This document shows, in pieces, positions 8,542 to 18,814 of a stretch of 64,000 bases of DNA (positions are counted from its first letter, which is position 1; the number at the start of each line of letters is the position of its first letter). Both the position numbers and the translations under genes were made by a program. The notes under the pieces are model-generated. The model was not told where the DNA came from, did not search any database, and was given only the letters and a program-made list of their open reading frames with translations. The stretch comes from Actinomycetota bacterium. Its GTDB lineage: Bacteria > Actinomycetota > Thermoleophilia > Miltoncostaeales > Miltoncostaeaceae. The stretch is taken from positions 41,955 through 105,954 of the forward strand of contig JACJWX010000011.1 in the NCBI GenBank assembly GCA_020636905.1. The letters are read 5' to 3'.

Positions 8542-8545
<4 letters not shown>
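7619..8545 (-). CDS. ABC transporter ATP-binding protein, DrrA-like
   Basis: A 308-residue ATPase. Walker A GPNGAGKT is at 37-44, the Q-loop is in VVSQDTTLD, the signature is [15 protein letters not shown], Walker B is [14 protein letters not shown], and the H-loop is [11 protein letters not shown]. The C-terminal region after about 220 is the DUF4162-like extension of drug and polysaccharide exporters of the DrrA type. ATG 8545 overlaps the stop of the UDP-xylose synthase gene (ATGA), so it is the last gene of the polysaccharide operon. No ABC-2 permease is in the window, so the partner must be encoded elsewhere. Confidence 0.9.
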
Positions 8546-9480
<935 letters not shown>

Positions 9481-9524
9481 GGTGCGCAAGCCTAGCGCAG
9501 GGGTGCGTTTCCTCGAATCGGTGG

Positions 9525-11084
9525 CTATCCCGCCGCCGACGTCGGTTTGCGGCGCACCACGGACCGGATCGCCCCCGTCGCCTCGGTGAGCTCCGGACGC
9601 GCGACGATGCGCACGACCGCCAGGTAGGCAAGCAGCGCGAGCGCCACCTTCGCGCCGAGGGGGCCCACCAGTGACCATCCCTTGAGGTCGTCGGTGGGCA
9701 GGACCCGGTCCATCGCGAAGGCCACGGCGATGATCGCCCCGCCGGCTCCCAGCAGCACCGCCTGGCGGTGCCCCAGGCGGCGCACGTCCAGATCCGGGAA
9801 GCGCCGCCGCAGCACGAACACGTACATGAGCAGCTGGCAGTAGACGCCGACCGCGCTGGCCGCGGCCAGCCCGGACTGCTCCATCGGGCCGAGCAGGATG
9901 ATGTCGAACACGATCGTGATGACCACCGTCGTGCTGGTGGCCACCAGGATCGCCGACTGGAGCTGTGCGGCCGCCATGGTCCGGTTGAAGAAGACCGAGA
10001 GGAAGTTGCCGAGCAACGCGAGCGCGTAGAAGACCATGGGCCCGGTGGTCTCGGTCACACATCCGGCGTCGCACTTCCCGCGTCCCAGCAGCAACTGGGT
10101 GGTCTCGCGGGCGTAGACGGCCAGCAGCAGACTGGCCGGGACGGCGACCAGGGCCAGCAGGCCCGCCACGCGGGAGATCCCGCGCACCGCTTCGCGGTCC
10201 CGTCCCTGCGCGACGACGCGCGCCACGAACGGGAACAGCGGAGTCATGAGCGGGATCAGCAGGGCGGCCCGCGGAGCGGCGCCCAGGCTGTTCGCGTACG
10301 AAAGGGCCGCCACGCGCCCGGGCTCCAGGCTGGACGCGAAGAACCGGTCCGTGAAGCTGTTGAGCTGCTGCATGGCGGACGCGCCCACGATGGGCGCTGC
10401 CGAGAGCGCGATGGCGCCGAGCCTGGGGTGCGTCATACGCGGACGTGTCCCCTCGGCCCGGGCGACGCGCAGGAACTGGGGAAGCTGGAGGAGCACCTGG
10501 AACAGCGCGCCCGCCGACACGCCCCACGCGGCCGCCTCGATGCCGAGGTGCTGCTGCCCGGCGACGACGCCCGCGATGATGCCGAGGTTGAACGCGGTGC
10601 CCACGGCCGCGGGCACGCCGAACTTGCCGTGGATCTGGAGCAGCGCCGTGAACATGGCCGAGATCCCCTGGAAGAGCAGCGCGGGAGCCATGATCCGGAT
10701 GAGATCCCGGGTGATCGCGGCGCGCTCGGGATCGAGGCGGAACAGTGCGGCCGGCGCCTCGGGGAACACGGCGATGACGGTGGCCATGGCGATCACGAAC
10801 AGGCTCATCCAGCCGGTGATGGCCCAGGCGAGCGACCACGCCGACGCCTCTCCCCCGCGTTCCTGCTCGGCGGTGAACGCGGGGATCACCACGGTCACCA
10901 TGACGTAGAGGAGGATCGCCGAGATCACGTTGACGATGTTCAGGGCGTTGACGAACGCGTCCGCGGATCCCGAGTTTCCGTACACCGCGGCAAGCACCAT
11001 CTCCCGGCCCAGGCCGAGGAAGCGCGAGACGACGCCGAACAGCGCGACCACGACGGCCGCGCGCATCAGCATCGAAACGCTCAT
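9525..11084 (-). CDS. murJ: MurJ/MviN-type lipid II or polysaccharide flippase
   Basis: A 519-residue protein with about 14 membrane helices of the MOP superfamily. The N-terminal [21 protein letters not shown] and the [13 protein letters not shown] segment match MurJ, including arginines in the central cavity. The start ATG overlaps the stop of the adjacent beta-propeller gene (ATGA). In many actinobacteria mviN lies near parAB and trxB and flips lipid II. Here it sits inside a polysaccharide operon with no Wzx, so it could flip the undecaprenyl-linked repeat unit instead. Which substrate is unresolved. Confidence 0.85.
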   Translation of the reverse strand: MSVSMLMRAAVVVALFGVVSRFLGLGREMVLAAVYGNSGSADAFVNALNIVNVISAILLYVMVTVVIPAFTAEQERGGEASAWSLAWAITGWMSLFVIAMATVIAVFPEAPAALFRLDPERAAITRDLIRIMAPALLFQGISAMFTALLQIHGKFGVPAAVGTAFNLGIIAGVVAGQQHLGIEAAAWGVSAGALFQVLLQLPQFLRVARAEGTRPRMTHPRLGAIALSAAPIVGASAMQQLNSFTDRFFASSLEPGRVAALSYANSLGAAPRAALLIPLMTPLFPFVARVVAQGRDREAVRGISRVAGLLALVAVPASLLLAVYARETTQLLLGRGKCDAGCVTETTGPMVFYALALLGNFLSVFFNRTMAAAQLQSAILVATSTTVVITIVFDIILLGPMEQSGLAAASAVGVYCQLLMYVFVLRRRFPDLDVRRLGHRQAVLLGAGGAIIAVAFAMDRVLPTDDLKGWSLVGPLGAKVALALLAYLAVVRIVARPELTEATGAIRSVVRRKPTSAAG

Positions 11085-12340
11085 CGCGACCTCAGGGCGG
11101 TGATCGTGTCGACACCGGTGAGCAGCAGGGTGTCCTTCACCGCGACCGCCGGCGTGTAGCGGCCCTCATTGATCCGCACCACGACGCGACCGGTGCGGAG
11201 GTCCAGCCCGAACGTGCGCCCGTCTTCCGCCCTGGGGGCGATGGTGGAGTACCAGACGATGTCGCCCACGACCGTCGGCGAACCGGAGATCCGCTCACCG
11301 CCGTCGTGGCGCCACTTCACGCGCCCGGTGACCGCGTCCAGGGCGTAGAGGTGGTGGTCGTAGCTGCCCACGAATACGGTTCGGTGGGCGACCGCCGCGC
11401 TCGAGTAGATGAAGTCGTCGACGACACGCACCCACGCCACCGACCCTCGCGCGGCGGACAACGCCAGCATGCGGCCGTTCACGTTGCCGATGAACACACG
11501 CCCGTACGCGATCGTGGGGCCCGCGTAGAAACGCCCGGCGCCGCGCAGGCGCTGCCCGGGGCTCGTGGTCCGCCAGACGACGCGGCCGGTGTCCTGGCGG
11601 TACGCCGTCACGCGCCCGCCGTAGTCGCCCACGACGACATTCCGCCCGGATCGGGCCAGGCTGCCCTTCACCGCGCCGGTCGCGCGGGCGGTCCACACCA
11701 CCCGGCGCGTGCGGAGCGAGATGCGCAGCACTCGGCCGTCGAGGGTGCCGACGTAGACCTGGTCGCCGAGCACGAGGGGGGAACTCTCGATCGGAGAACC
11801 GAAGCTCATGCGCCAGAGCGTGCGGCCGGACGCCGGGTCGAGGGCGATCAGCCCACCCTTGACCATGGTCAGCAGCAGCAGCCGGTGGCGCGCCCGGCCG
11901 ATGGGCCCGGTCGCCGCCGGGGACGAGGCCACGGCTCCGTGCAGTCGCACCCGCCAGGCGACCCGGCCCGTGCGCATGTCGATGGCCAGCGCCCGACGGC
12001 CGTTGGTGCCGACGTACGCGCGCCCCATGGCGACGACCGGCGGGAACTCGACCAGCGAGCCTGCGTCGACGCGCCACAGGCGCCGATACGGCGGCGACAG
12101 TCCGAGTGCGGTGTTGGCCCGCGTCCGCTCGGGGGTGAACCCGTATTCCGGCCACTCCGGGGCGGCGGCGGGTGCCGCCGGCGCGGCCGCCGCGTCGAAC
12201 CCGACCGTCGATCCTTCGATGGACGTCCGGTCGAACACGCTGAGCACGCCGAATGCGCTCACGCCGGCGCCGATCATCGCCACCGCGGCTGTGCCGCATG
12301 CCAGGCGCCAGGGCGGTGATCCGGCGGCAGGCGGCGTCAT
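11081..12340 (-). CDS. PQQ-type (BamB-like) beta-propeller protein, membrane-anchored
   Basis: A 419-residue protein. Residues about 10-36 form a signal-anchor ([20 protein letters not shown]). After an Ala/Pro linker come at least seven blades with repeated T-G-R-V-x-W motifs such as [14 protein letters not shown] and [11 protein letters not shown]. Such WD-like propellers serve as scaffolds or sensors outside the membrane; no PQQ enzyme residues are recognisable. It is a paralogue of the next protein upstream and overlaps both neighbours by 4 nt, between a Wzz-like gene and murJ. Confidence 0.8.
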   Translation of the reverse strand: MTPPAAGSPPWRLACGTAAVAMIGAGVSAFGVLSVFDRTSIEGSTVGFDAAAAPAAPAAAPEWPEYGFTPERTRANTALGLSPPYRRLWRVDAGSLVEFPPVVAMGRAYVGTNGRRALAIDMRTGRVAWRVRLHGAVASSPAATGPIGRARHRLLLLTMVKGGLIALDPASGRTLWRMSFGSPIESSPLVLGDQVYVGTLDGRVLRISLRTRRVVWTARATGAVKGSLARSGRNVVVGDYGGRVTAYRQDTGRVVWRTTSPGQRLRGAGRFYAGPTIAYGRVFIGNVNGRMLALSAARGSVAWVRVVDDFIYSSAAVAHRTVFVGSYDHHLYALDAVTGRVKWRHDGGERISGSPTVVGDIVWYSTIAPRAEDGRTFGLDLRTGRVVVRINEGRYTPAVAVKDTLLLTGVDTITALRSR

Positions 12341-13770
12341 CGGCCGTTCCGGGCGCCGGCCCGCCGGTAGGCCTCGATGCGCCGCACCCCGACCAGATAG
12401 AGGGTGTCACCGGCGGCGACCGCGGGTGAGTAGCGGCCGTCGTCACCCCGATAGCGGATGGCGCCGGTCGCGGTCGCCAGGCCGAGCGTGCGTCGCGCGG
12501 CGCCTGGAGCCGCCAGGACCGAGGTGTAGACGGTGTCGCCGACCACGGTGGCCGAGCCCGAGATGCGCCCACCCGCGTCGACCGACCAGCGGGTCCTGCC
12601 GGTGTGCAGATCGAGCGCCTCGAACCGACCGCTGTACGAGCCGATGAACACCGAGTCGTGCGCGATCGCCGGGCTGGAATAGACGTATCCACCGGTCTGG
12701 TGCCGCCACATGACACGGCCGGTCGCCGCCTCGAGGGCGACGACCTGGCCGCCGACGTCTCCCACGACGAGCACGCCGCCGTGGGCGCCCACGCCGCCGT
12801 AGAGGCGGGCACCCACGGTGCTGCGCCACGCCACCTGGCCTGTCCGGGGGTCCAGGGCCACGACCGCGCCGCCGTAGTTCCCGATCACGACGTTGCCGCC
12901 GGCGTAGGCGGCGCCGGCCTTGATGTCCGCTCCGGTCTGCGACCGCCATCGCAGGCGCCCGGTGGTGGCATCGACGGCGTACAGCGTTCCGTTCCAGGCG
13001 CCGGCGTAGACCAGTCCGTCGATCACCAGGGGCGAACTCTCGCTCGGGCTGCCGTCGGTGTCGAATCGCCACGCGATCCGTCCGGTGCGAAGCCCGAACG
13101 CGGTGAGGGTGCCGTCCATTGACGTGATGTAGACCAGGTCACCCTCGATCGCCGGACTCGAGGCGATCGCTCCGGGTCGCTTACGGGTCCACAATCGCGT
13201 TCCGGTGCGGGCGTTGAGTGCGATCACCCGCCCCGCGTTGGTCCCGACGACGAGAATGCCGGAACCGACCACCGGCGGAAACTCCACCAGGCGCTGCGCG
13301 TCGACGACCCAGGCGCGGCGCCCGGTGGGCAGCGGCGCACGCACACGAGGGTTGTACCGGGTCCGCGCCGGCCCGACCCCGTACTGACGGCTTTCGGTGG
13401 CGCGATTGCTGAGCCCCAGCACGGTCAGGCCGCGCCGGCGCAGGGGCTCCACGTCGTCGGAGTATCCGTGGCGCTGACCCCGCACGTGACGGGTGTTCAC
13501 CGGCACCTCGACGCGGCCCTCCGCGTCGGTGCGGTGCACCGTCCGTCCCGCCGGCCCGGTCGCCACCACGCGGGCATCGCGGAGTGGGCGAGCGGTCACC
13601 AGATCGAGAACGCGTACCGTCCGCGTGGCCGCGGGCGGAGGGTGCTTCGCCGGGGTGCGGCTCGCCGGCTCCTGGAGTGAGGCTCCACCGCCGCTGCAAC
13701 CCGCGACCGAGAGCGCCGCACCGGCTGCGAGCAATCGGCGGCCGGTACTACCCCTCGCCATGGGCGGCAC
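12337..13770 (-). CDS. Lipoprotein with Ig-like domain and PQQ-type beta-propeller
   Basis: A 477-residue lipoprotein. The signal peptide ends in the lipobox LSVAGC (Cys about 25). Residues about 50-90 (VRVLDLVTARPLRDARVVATG) look like a carboxypeptidase-regulatory or Ig-like fold. From about 130 to the end run propeller blades with TGR-x-x-W repeats. The core aligns with the downstream paralogue (shared [26 protein letters not shown]). The GTG start at 13770 lies inside the preceding Wzz-like gene; the in-frame ATG 13761 is an alternative. Confidence 0.8.
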   Translation of the reverse strand: MPPMARGSTGRRLLAAGAALSVAGCSGGGASLQEPASRTPAKHPPPAATRTVRVLDLVTARPLRDARVVATGPAGRTVHRTDAEGRVEVPVNTRHVRGQRHGYSDDVEPLRRRGLTVLGLSNRATESRQYGVGPARTRYNPRVRAPLPTGRRAWVVDAQRLVEFPPVVGSGILVVGTNAGRVIALNARTGTRLWTRKRPGAIASSPAIEGDLVYITSMDGTLTAFGLRTGRIAWRFDTDGSPSESSPLVIDGLVYAGAWNGTLYAVDATTGRLRWRSQTGADIKAGAAYAGGNVVIGNYGGAVVALDPRTGQVAWRSTVGARLYGGVGAHGGVLVVGDVGGQVVALEAATGRVMWRHQTGGYVYSSPAIAHDSVFIGSYSGRFEALDLHTGRTRWSVDAGGRISGSATVVGDTVYTSVLAAPGAARRTLGLATATGAIRYRGDDGRYSPAVAAGDTLYLVGVRRIEAYRRAGARNGR

Positions 13771-14581
13771 GGGTGGCGGGACTCCCGCGCCAGACGAACG
13801 TCGCGAGCAGTCCGACGGCGAACCCGATGAGCCCCGCGAGTATCACCGTCATCAGGCGCCGGGTGCGCGGGTGCGCGCTCACGCCGTCCTCGGCCTGGGT
13901 CAGCAGCTGGGGGGCTTCGATCTGCTCGGCCTTCGACAGCAGCACCGCCTGGTCGCTCGCCTCGCGACGTGCGGCGTCGAGCTGTGCCATCGCGTTGCTG
14001 ATCGACGCCTCGATGGCCGGGAACTGCGCCGGGCTGGACGCGGCCAGCTGGGTGCGGAACCGCGTCAGCTGGGCCCGGAGTTCACGCACTTCCTGGTCTG
14101 CCCGTTTGGCGTTGTCCTCGTACACCGCGCGCGTGTCGTCGTATGCGGCCGATGCGGCCGCGAGTACCGCCTGTGCGTACTCGTTGGCGATGGTGACCGA
14201 GGCCTTCTGCCCGCGATCGGTGGCGGTCACCGTCAGGATCGTGGGAACGTTGGCCCCGCTGATCCGGGGCGTGGTGAGTTCGATCGCCTTCCGGACACGG
14301 CTCCGCGAGAACCCCGTCTTTTCGGCGACCGTCTTCGTGAGGTCGTCGTTGGCCAGCGCCAGCGGCGCGACGCTCGGGTTCGTGTACGGAGTGCTGACGG
14401 GAACACCCGAGACGGTGGTCGCCTGACCCAGATAGATGCGGCTCGTGGCGACGAACGAGGGGCTCCGGGTCACCGTGAGGAGGGCGCCGATGACGAGCGC
14501 GGCGATGGTGGCGGCGAGGACGAGCCATCGGCCGCTCCATGCCACCCGCAGGTAGTCGCGAAGGGTGATCTGATTGTCCAC
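13748..14581 (-). CDS. Wzz/chain-length-determinant-type membrane protein
   Basis: A 277-residue polysaccharide co-polymerase-like protein. A first helix (LVLAATIAALVIGALL, about 20-37) is followed by the periplasm-facing SRIYLGQAT segment, a long coiled coil (about 115-205) with many Ala/Glu/Arg heptads, and a second helix (MTVILAGLIGFAVGLLATFV) near the C-terminus. No Walker motif, so it is a Wzz-like protein without the BY-kinase domain. GTG 14581 (DNQITLRDYLRV) is 11 nt after the stop of the phosphoglycosyl transferase gene. It should set polymer length with the Wzy proteins in this block. Confidence 0.85.
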   Translation of the reverse strand: MDNQITLRDYLRVAWSGRWLVLAATIAALVIGALLTVTRSPSFVATSRIYLGQATTVSGVPVSTPYTNPSVAPLALANDDLTKTVAEKTGFSRSRVRKAIELTTPRISGANVPTILTVTATDRGQKASVTIANEYAQAVLAAASAAYDDTRAVYEDNAKRADQEVRELRAQLTRFRTQLAASSPAQFPAIEASISNAMAQLDAARREASDQAVLLSKAEQIEAPQLLTQAEDGVSAHPRTRRLMTVILAGLIGFAVGLLATFVWRGSPATRAAHGEG

Positions 14582-14592
14582 GGTGGCCGATG

Positions 14593-15258
14593 CTACTCGT
14601 CGCGCGTGATGTTCGAGTCGCCGTCGGGTGCTCGCTCCGGCAGATCGAATGCCGGCGCCTGGTCGCGGTAGACGTCCGCTCCGGGACGCAGGAGCATCAG
14701 TGCGGTCCGCACGACGATCCGCAGATCGGCCATGGGCGTCCACGTCTCGATGTACCGGATGTCGAGCTCGATCCGCTGCGACCAGGGCAGGCTCTGGCGG
14801 CCCGAGATCTGCGCGAGACCGGTGACCCCCGGGCGTGCGTCGAGGCGGCGCCGCTGATGGTCGGTGTAGCGGGCCACCTGCTCGGGGATCGTGGGTCGCG
14901 GTCCCACCAGGCTCATGTCGCCCAGCACCACGTTGACGAGCTGGGGGAGTTCGTCGAGGGAGGTCGCCCGCAGGAACCTGCCGGCACGGGTGATGCGGGC
15001 ATCGCCGGACGTCACCCGGACACCGGTCCCCATCTGCTGGGCTCCGACGACCATCGTCCGGAACTTCCACACCCGGAAGGTCTGACCGCCCAGGCCCACC
15101 CGTTCCTGGCGGAACATCGCCGATCCGGGGGAGTCGCGGCGGATCCATACGGCGATCGCCAGCAGGACCGGAGCGAGGGCGATCAGCAACGGCAGCGCCA
15201 CGGCGACATCGACGGCGCGCTTGAGGCGGCCCCCGACCGCTTCCGGAGGGGTGCTCAC
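14593..15258 (-). CDS. Short-form phosphoglycosyl transferase (bacterial sugar transferase)
   Basis: A 221-residue monotopic phosphoglycosyl transferase of the PglC/WcaJ-core type. The N-terminal re-entrant membrane helix is RAVDVAVALPLLIALAPVLL. Then come the PGT motif VWKFRTM, the TSLDELPQLVNV segment and MSLVGPRP, followed by PGVTGLAQISGR. It should transfer a sugar-1-phosphate from a UDP-sugar to undecaprenyl phosphate, starting the repeat unit. The GTG start overlaps the stop of the preceding glycosyltransferase (GTGA). A second, long-form enzyme of this class is at 49670. Confidence 0.93.
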   Translation of the reverse strand: MSTPPEAVGGRLKRAVDVAVALPLLIALAPVLLAIAVWIRRDSPGSAMFRQERVGLGGQTFRVWKFRTMVVGAQQMGTGVRVTSGDARITRAGRFLRATSLDELPQLVNVVLGDMSLVGPRPTIPEQVARYTDHQRRRLDARPGVTGLAQISGRQSLPWSQRIELDIRYIETWTPMADLRIVVRTALMLLRPGADVYRDQAPAFDLPERAPDGDSNITRDE

Positions 15259-16463
15259 GCGGCCGACTCCACCGTCGCGACGAACCGCGCCGCCAGGGTC
15301 CGCCGGTCGTAGTCGCGGAGCGCCACCTGGTGGCCGCGGGCCCCGAGCGCGTCCCGGTCGGCACGGTCGGCGAGCTCCCGGATCGCGGCGGCCATGGCCT
15401 CCGGCCGCTCCGGAGGCACGCAGACCCCGCAGTCCGCCGACCGGACCAGGCGGGTCAGCTCACCCTCGGGGGCGGCGGCGAGGATCGGGCGCGATGCCGC
15501 GAGGTAGTCGAAGACCTTGTTGGGCAGGGCTCCCGCGAAGAGTTCGCGATCCTGGTAGGGCAGCAGGGCGATGTCGGCACGGGCGAGCCACCCGGGGACC
15601 TCCCGCTTCGGCACCGCGTCGACGAACCGCACGTTGGGCAGGTCGAGGCTCGCGGCCAGCTCCTGCAGCCGGGCCTTCTGGTCGCCGTCCCCCACCAGGA
15701 GCACCTGGATGTCCGGGCGATCCCGCAAGAGGTCCGCCGCCTGCAGCACCGTGTCCAGGCTGCTGTAGGTGCCATGCGCGCCGACATACATTGCCACTAT
15801 GGCGTTGTCTGCCACGGGGGCGGCCACGGGTGCCGGAACCGCGCCTGTGGGGTCGAGGTCGACCCCGTTGGTGATGAGCGTGATCTTGCCCGCCGGCACG
15901 CCCAGTTCGATCATCCCGTCGCGGATCCCCTCGGTGAGCGCCACGATCCGCGTCGCACGGCGGTAGCAGAAGCGCTCCAACCGCCGCGCGACGGCGATGG
16001 TGGCGCGATCGTTGACCAGGCCCATGGCGATGGCCGAATCCGGCCACAGGTCGCGGACCTCGAGCACGAACGGGACACGACGGACGGCGGCGAAGGCCGC
16101 CGCAACGGCGGCCGCGGGCAGCGACGGTGAGCTGGCGACGACCACGTCGGGGCGGCCGATGCGCGCCATCGCCACACCCGCCCACCACGCGAAGCTCGTG
16201 TAGTTGGAGACGCGTGAACGCAGGTCGCGGCCGTAGCCCGGGGTGCTGTAGACCCGCCACATGTCGAGACCGTCTTCGGCCTCGCGGACCACCTTGTGTC
16301 CCGCGTAGCGCTCGGGCACCGACCGGGTCTTGTGCTGGACGTACGACGTCACGACCGACACGTCGTGGCCGGCGGCGGCCAGCGCGCGCGTGTGCTGCCA
16401 GTGGCGAACGCCCCCGGCCTGCTCGGCCGACACGAAGTACTGCGACACGTACAGGACCTTCAT
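15255..16463 (-). CDS. Glycosyltransferase, GT4 family
   Basis: A 402-residue GT-B fold enzyme. The N-terminal half begins KVLYVSQYFVSAEQAGGVR and contains VLEVRDLWPDSA, typical of the WbuB/FnlI-like GT4 subgroup. The C-terminal nucleotide-sugar site is YVGAHGTYSSLDT and LPYQDRELFAGALPNKVFDYLAASRPIL. ATG 16463 shares one base with the stop of the upstream fusion gene (TGATG). The acceptor is presumably the lipid-linked glycan made by the neighbouring enzymes; specificity is not readable. Confidence 0.9.
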   Translation of the reverse strand: MKVLYVSQYFVSAEQAGGVRHWQHTRALAAAGHDVSVVTSYVQHKTRSVPERYAGHKVVREAEDGLDMWRVYSTPGYGRDLRSRVSNYTSFAWWAGVAMARIGRPDVVVASSPSLPAAAVAAAFAAVRRVPFVLEVRDLWPDSAIAMGLVNDRATIAVARRLERFCYRRATRIVALTEGIRDGMIELGVPAGKITLITNGVDLDPTGAVPAPVAAPVADNAIVAMYVGAHGTYSSLDTVLQAADLLRDRPDIQVLLVGDGDQKARLQELAASLDLPNVRFVDAVPKREVPGWLARADIALLPYQDRELFAGALPNKVFDYLAASRPILAAAPEGELTRLVRSADCGVCVPPERPEAMAAAIRELADRADRDALGARGHQVALRDYDRRTLAARFVATVESAA

Positions 16464-18814
16464 CAGTGTCTCCCCAGGATCTCTGCGTAGAAGTCGGTGA
16501 GGCGGTCGGCCTGCGTCTCGAACGTGAGACCGGCTTCGAACGCGCGGCGGCCCGCACTCCCCATGCGCTCGGCCTCCTCCGGATCCCGCAGAAGCCGATC
16601 GATGGCCGCGGCGTGCGCCGCGGGGTCGTCGTCGGGCACCAGGATGCCGCACCCCGCGGCCCGCACGACGAGCGCCATGCGCCCGAAGTCGCTGGCCACG
16701 ACCGGGCGCGCCGCCGCCATGGCCTCGACGAGCTTGGTCGGTACCGCCCGGGCGTAGTTTCCGTGGTCGCGCAGTGGAATCCATGCGACCGCGGCGTCGG
16801 CGAGGAGCCCCGCGACCTCGGAATGATCCACGACCCCGAGATGCGAGACGCGCTCCGGGAGGGTCCCCGGATCACCGGGACCCGCCAGCACCAGCCGTGC
16901 CTCCGGGGCTGCGACCCGGGGAAACGCGTCGAGCATGAGCGGAAGCCCCCGCTGGGGGCCGAGCCCCCCGACGTAGAGCACGGTCGCGGAACCGGCTGCG
17001 GCGGGCGGCGGGAAGCCGGAGCCCCATGGAGCGTTGGTCACCGAGGTCACCACCGGCGCCCCGGCCATTGCGATGCGGGCCGCGAGATCGCCGTTGACGC
17101 CGACCACGCCGTCGGTCCGGGCGGCCAGGTGATGTTCGAGCGAACCTGCGATCCAGGCCAGGGGCCGCCGGATGGGCCCCGGGAGCCAGCGCTTCGTCCG
17201 GACCGTTTCGTGGAGGTATTCGTGGACGTCGTAGACCACCGGGGCACCGGTGCGGTGCGCGAGCCAGAGGGCGGCGGGGAGCAGCTCGGGATCGTGGACG
17301 TGGTACAGGTCGGCGTTCCGACGGGCCGCCGCCCTGACGAGCCGCCAACCCGCCGCCAGGCGTCCGACGCGACGGGCAGGGGTCGCCAAGCCGAGGACGC
17401 CGGCGTCGGCTCCCGCGCGGGCCGCCGCCGCGGCCTCCTTGTGCAGGATGCGCACGTCCCGGGGACGATGGACCGACGTGAGGTGGACAATGTGCCGGCC
17501 GTCGAGCCGGCTGCCGGTCGCCGGGGCCGGCGGGCGCACGGGGCCCAGCGACGCCCCGGCCGCGCCGAGTCGATCGAGCAGGCGTTCCCAGAGCTCGCCG
17601 TATCCGGGGGCCCGGTCGTCGGCGAAGTAGGTGTTGTGCCACAAGAGGCTGGCGCCGCCGCCGGCGGCGCGCACACGGTCGAAGACCGCCATGGCACGGT
17701 CCTCGGCCTCGTCGGCTCCGAGGCGGAACCTCGAGGAGAGGGTGGTGTCCATCACGGCCAGCGGGACCAGGCTCAGTCGGGCGGGCCGCTCCTCACCGAG
17801 GATCCAGGGTCGGAACGGGCGGGCGATCCCCGCCACGAAGCCGGTGGACTCGGACCACCCCAGGCTGCTGTCGTGTTCGACGCCCGCATCCTCGAGCCAC
17901 CGGACGGTCTCGTGATAGCGGAATCGGAGGTAGTGGTACCGGACACCGGTCAGCGGCCCACCCACCTCGGCCCGCATCCCGTCCAGCTCGGCACGCAGCG
18001 CGCGGGGATCTTCCGATGCCCCGAAGGACGCGTGGAGTCCCACCTCGCCGCCGGCCGCGCGGACCGCACGAGCCATCGCGGCGCGCTCGTTCTCGTAGAT
18101 GCCCCTGGGGGTGCCGTCAAGCGGGTGCGCGTTGTGGCCGATGAGGTAGACCGTGGGCGCGATTCCGCGGCGGCCGGTGGACCAGAGGACGTCGGGGATG
18201 TTCCGCCAGGGATCCGTCCCGACCATCGTCGTGAGCGCCCTGCGCGGGCTGCGGCGCGCGATGCCCGCGAGGCCCTTCGCGGTACGGCGGCGGATGCGGT
18301 CGATGTCGTGAGTCAGGAACACCGACCACGTCGATGGCGCCGGGCGTCCCAGCGCGACGCGCAACAGGGCGATGTACGCCTCGACGAGCGGTTCGTCCGG
18401 ATCCAGGCCGAGCCGCGCGACCGTGGAATCCTCGAATGTGACGCGTCCGAAGCGATCGCGTCGTTCGGTGCAGTGCTCGTCCCAGCGGGCGAGCAGGTGG
18501 AAGGCGCTCGCCACGATGTCCCCGGGGACCTCGCGGCGAGCTTCGATCATCGGGAACAGCAGCGTCACGCCGCCGGACCGGTGCGGGGACCCGCTCGGCA
18601 GCGCGGTGCGACCGTCGAAGAACTCCTGCGCCGCGTGGTCCATGGGGATCCAGACCCCGCCGTCGTGCGGTTCGGACGGCGCGTAGACCAGTTCCGCGGG
18701 GCCGTCGACGAACGCCGCGCGTTCGCCGAGGGCGCCGGCCATGATGTCGAGCACCCACTCCGCGCGGGGGCGGAAGGCGGGATGGCAGCGCTCGATGCGG
18801 ATCCGGAGGGTCAC
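16463..18814 (-). CDS. Polysaccharide deacetylase-like / GT4 glycosyltransferase fusion
   Basis: A 783-residue two-part protein. Residues about 1-425 are a NodB-like deacetylase region: an N-terminal alpha/beta extension resembling DUF7033, the metal motif FLTHDID (about 166-172), VGLHASFGAS and a late LLWHNTYF. Residues about 440-783 are a complete GT4 transferase, with VDHSEVAGLLADAAVAWIP and NYARAVPTKLVEAMAAARPVV. No stop or frame change lies between the parts. GTG 18814 overlaps the stop of the ATP-grasp gene (GTGA). Deacetylation and sugar transfer may be linked in one step of glycan synthesis; whether the deacetylase half is active is unproven. Confidence 0.85.
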   Translation of the reverse strand: MTLRIRIERCHPAFRPRAEWVLDIMAGALGERAAFVDGPAELVYAPSEPHDGGVWIPMDHAAQEFFDGRTALPSGSPHRSGGVTLLFPMIEARREVPGDIVASAFHLLARWDEHCTERRDRFGRVTFEDSTVARLGLDPDEPLVEAYIALLRVALGRPAPSTWSVFLTHDIDRIRRRTAKGLAGIARRSPRRALTTMVGTDPWRNIPDVLWSTGRRGIAPTVYLIGHNAHPLDGTPRGIYENERAAMARAVRAAGGEVGLHASFGASEDPRALRAELDGMRAEVGGPLTGVRYHYLRFRYHETVRWLEDAGVEHDSSLGWSESTGFVAGIARPFRPWILGEERPARLSLVPLAVMDTTLSSRFRLGADEAEDRAMAVFDRVRAAGGGASLLWHNTYFADDRAPGYGELWERLLDRLGAAGASLGPVRPPAPATGSRLDGRHIVHLTSVHRPRDVRILHKEAAAAARAGADAGVLGLATPARRVGRLAAGWRLVRAAARRNADLYHVHDPELLPAALWLAHRTGAPVVYDVHEYLHETVRTKRWLPGPIRRPLAWIAGSLEHHLAARTDGVVGVNGDLAARIAMAGAPVVTSVTNAPWGSGFPPPAAAGSATVLYVGGLGPQRGLPLMLDAFPRVAAPEARLVLAGPGDPGTLPERVSHLGVVDHSEVAGLLADAAVAWIPLRDHGNYARAVPTKLVEAMAAARPVVASDFGRMALVVRAAGCGILVPDDDPAAHAAAIDRLLRDPEEAERMGSAGRRAFEAGLTFETQADRLTDFYAEILGRH

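Noticed and set aside
11081..13770. Repeated segments considered as CRISPR or DNA repeat array
   Set aside because: The repeats are degenerate protein-level propeller blades with variable DNA sequence, not identical direct repeats with spacers.
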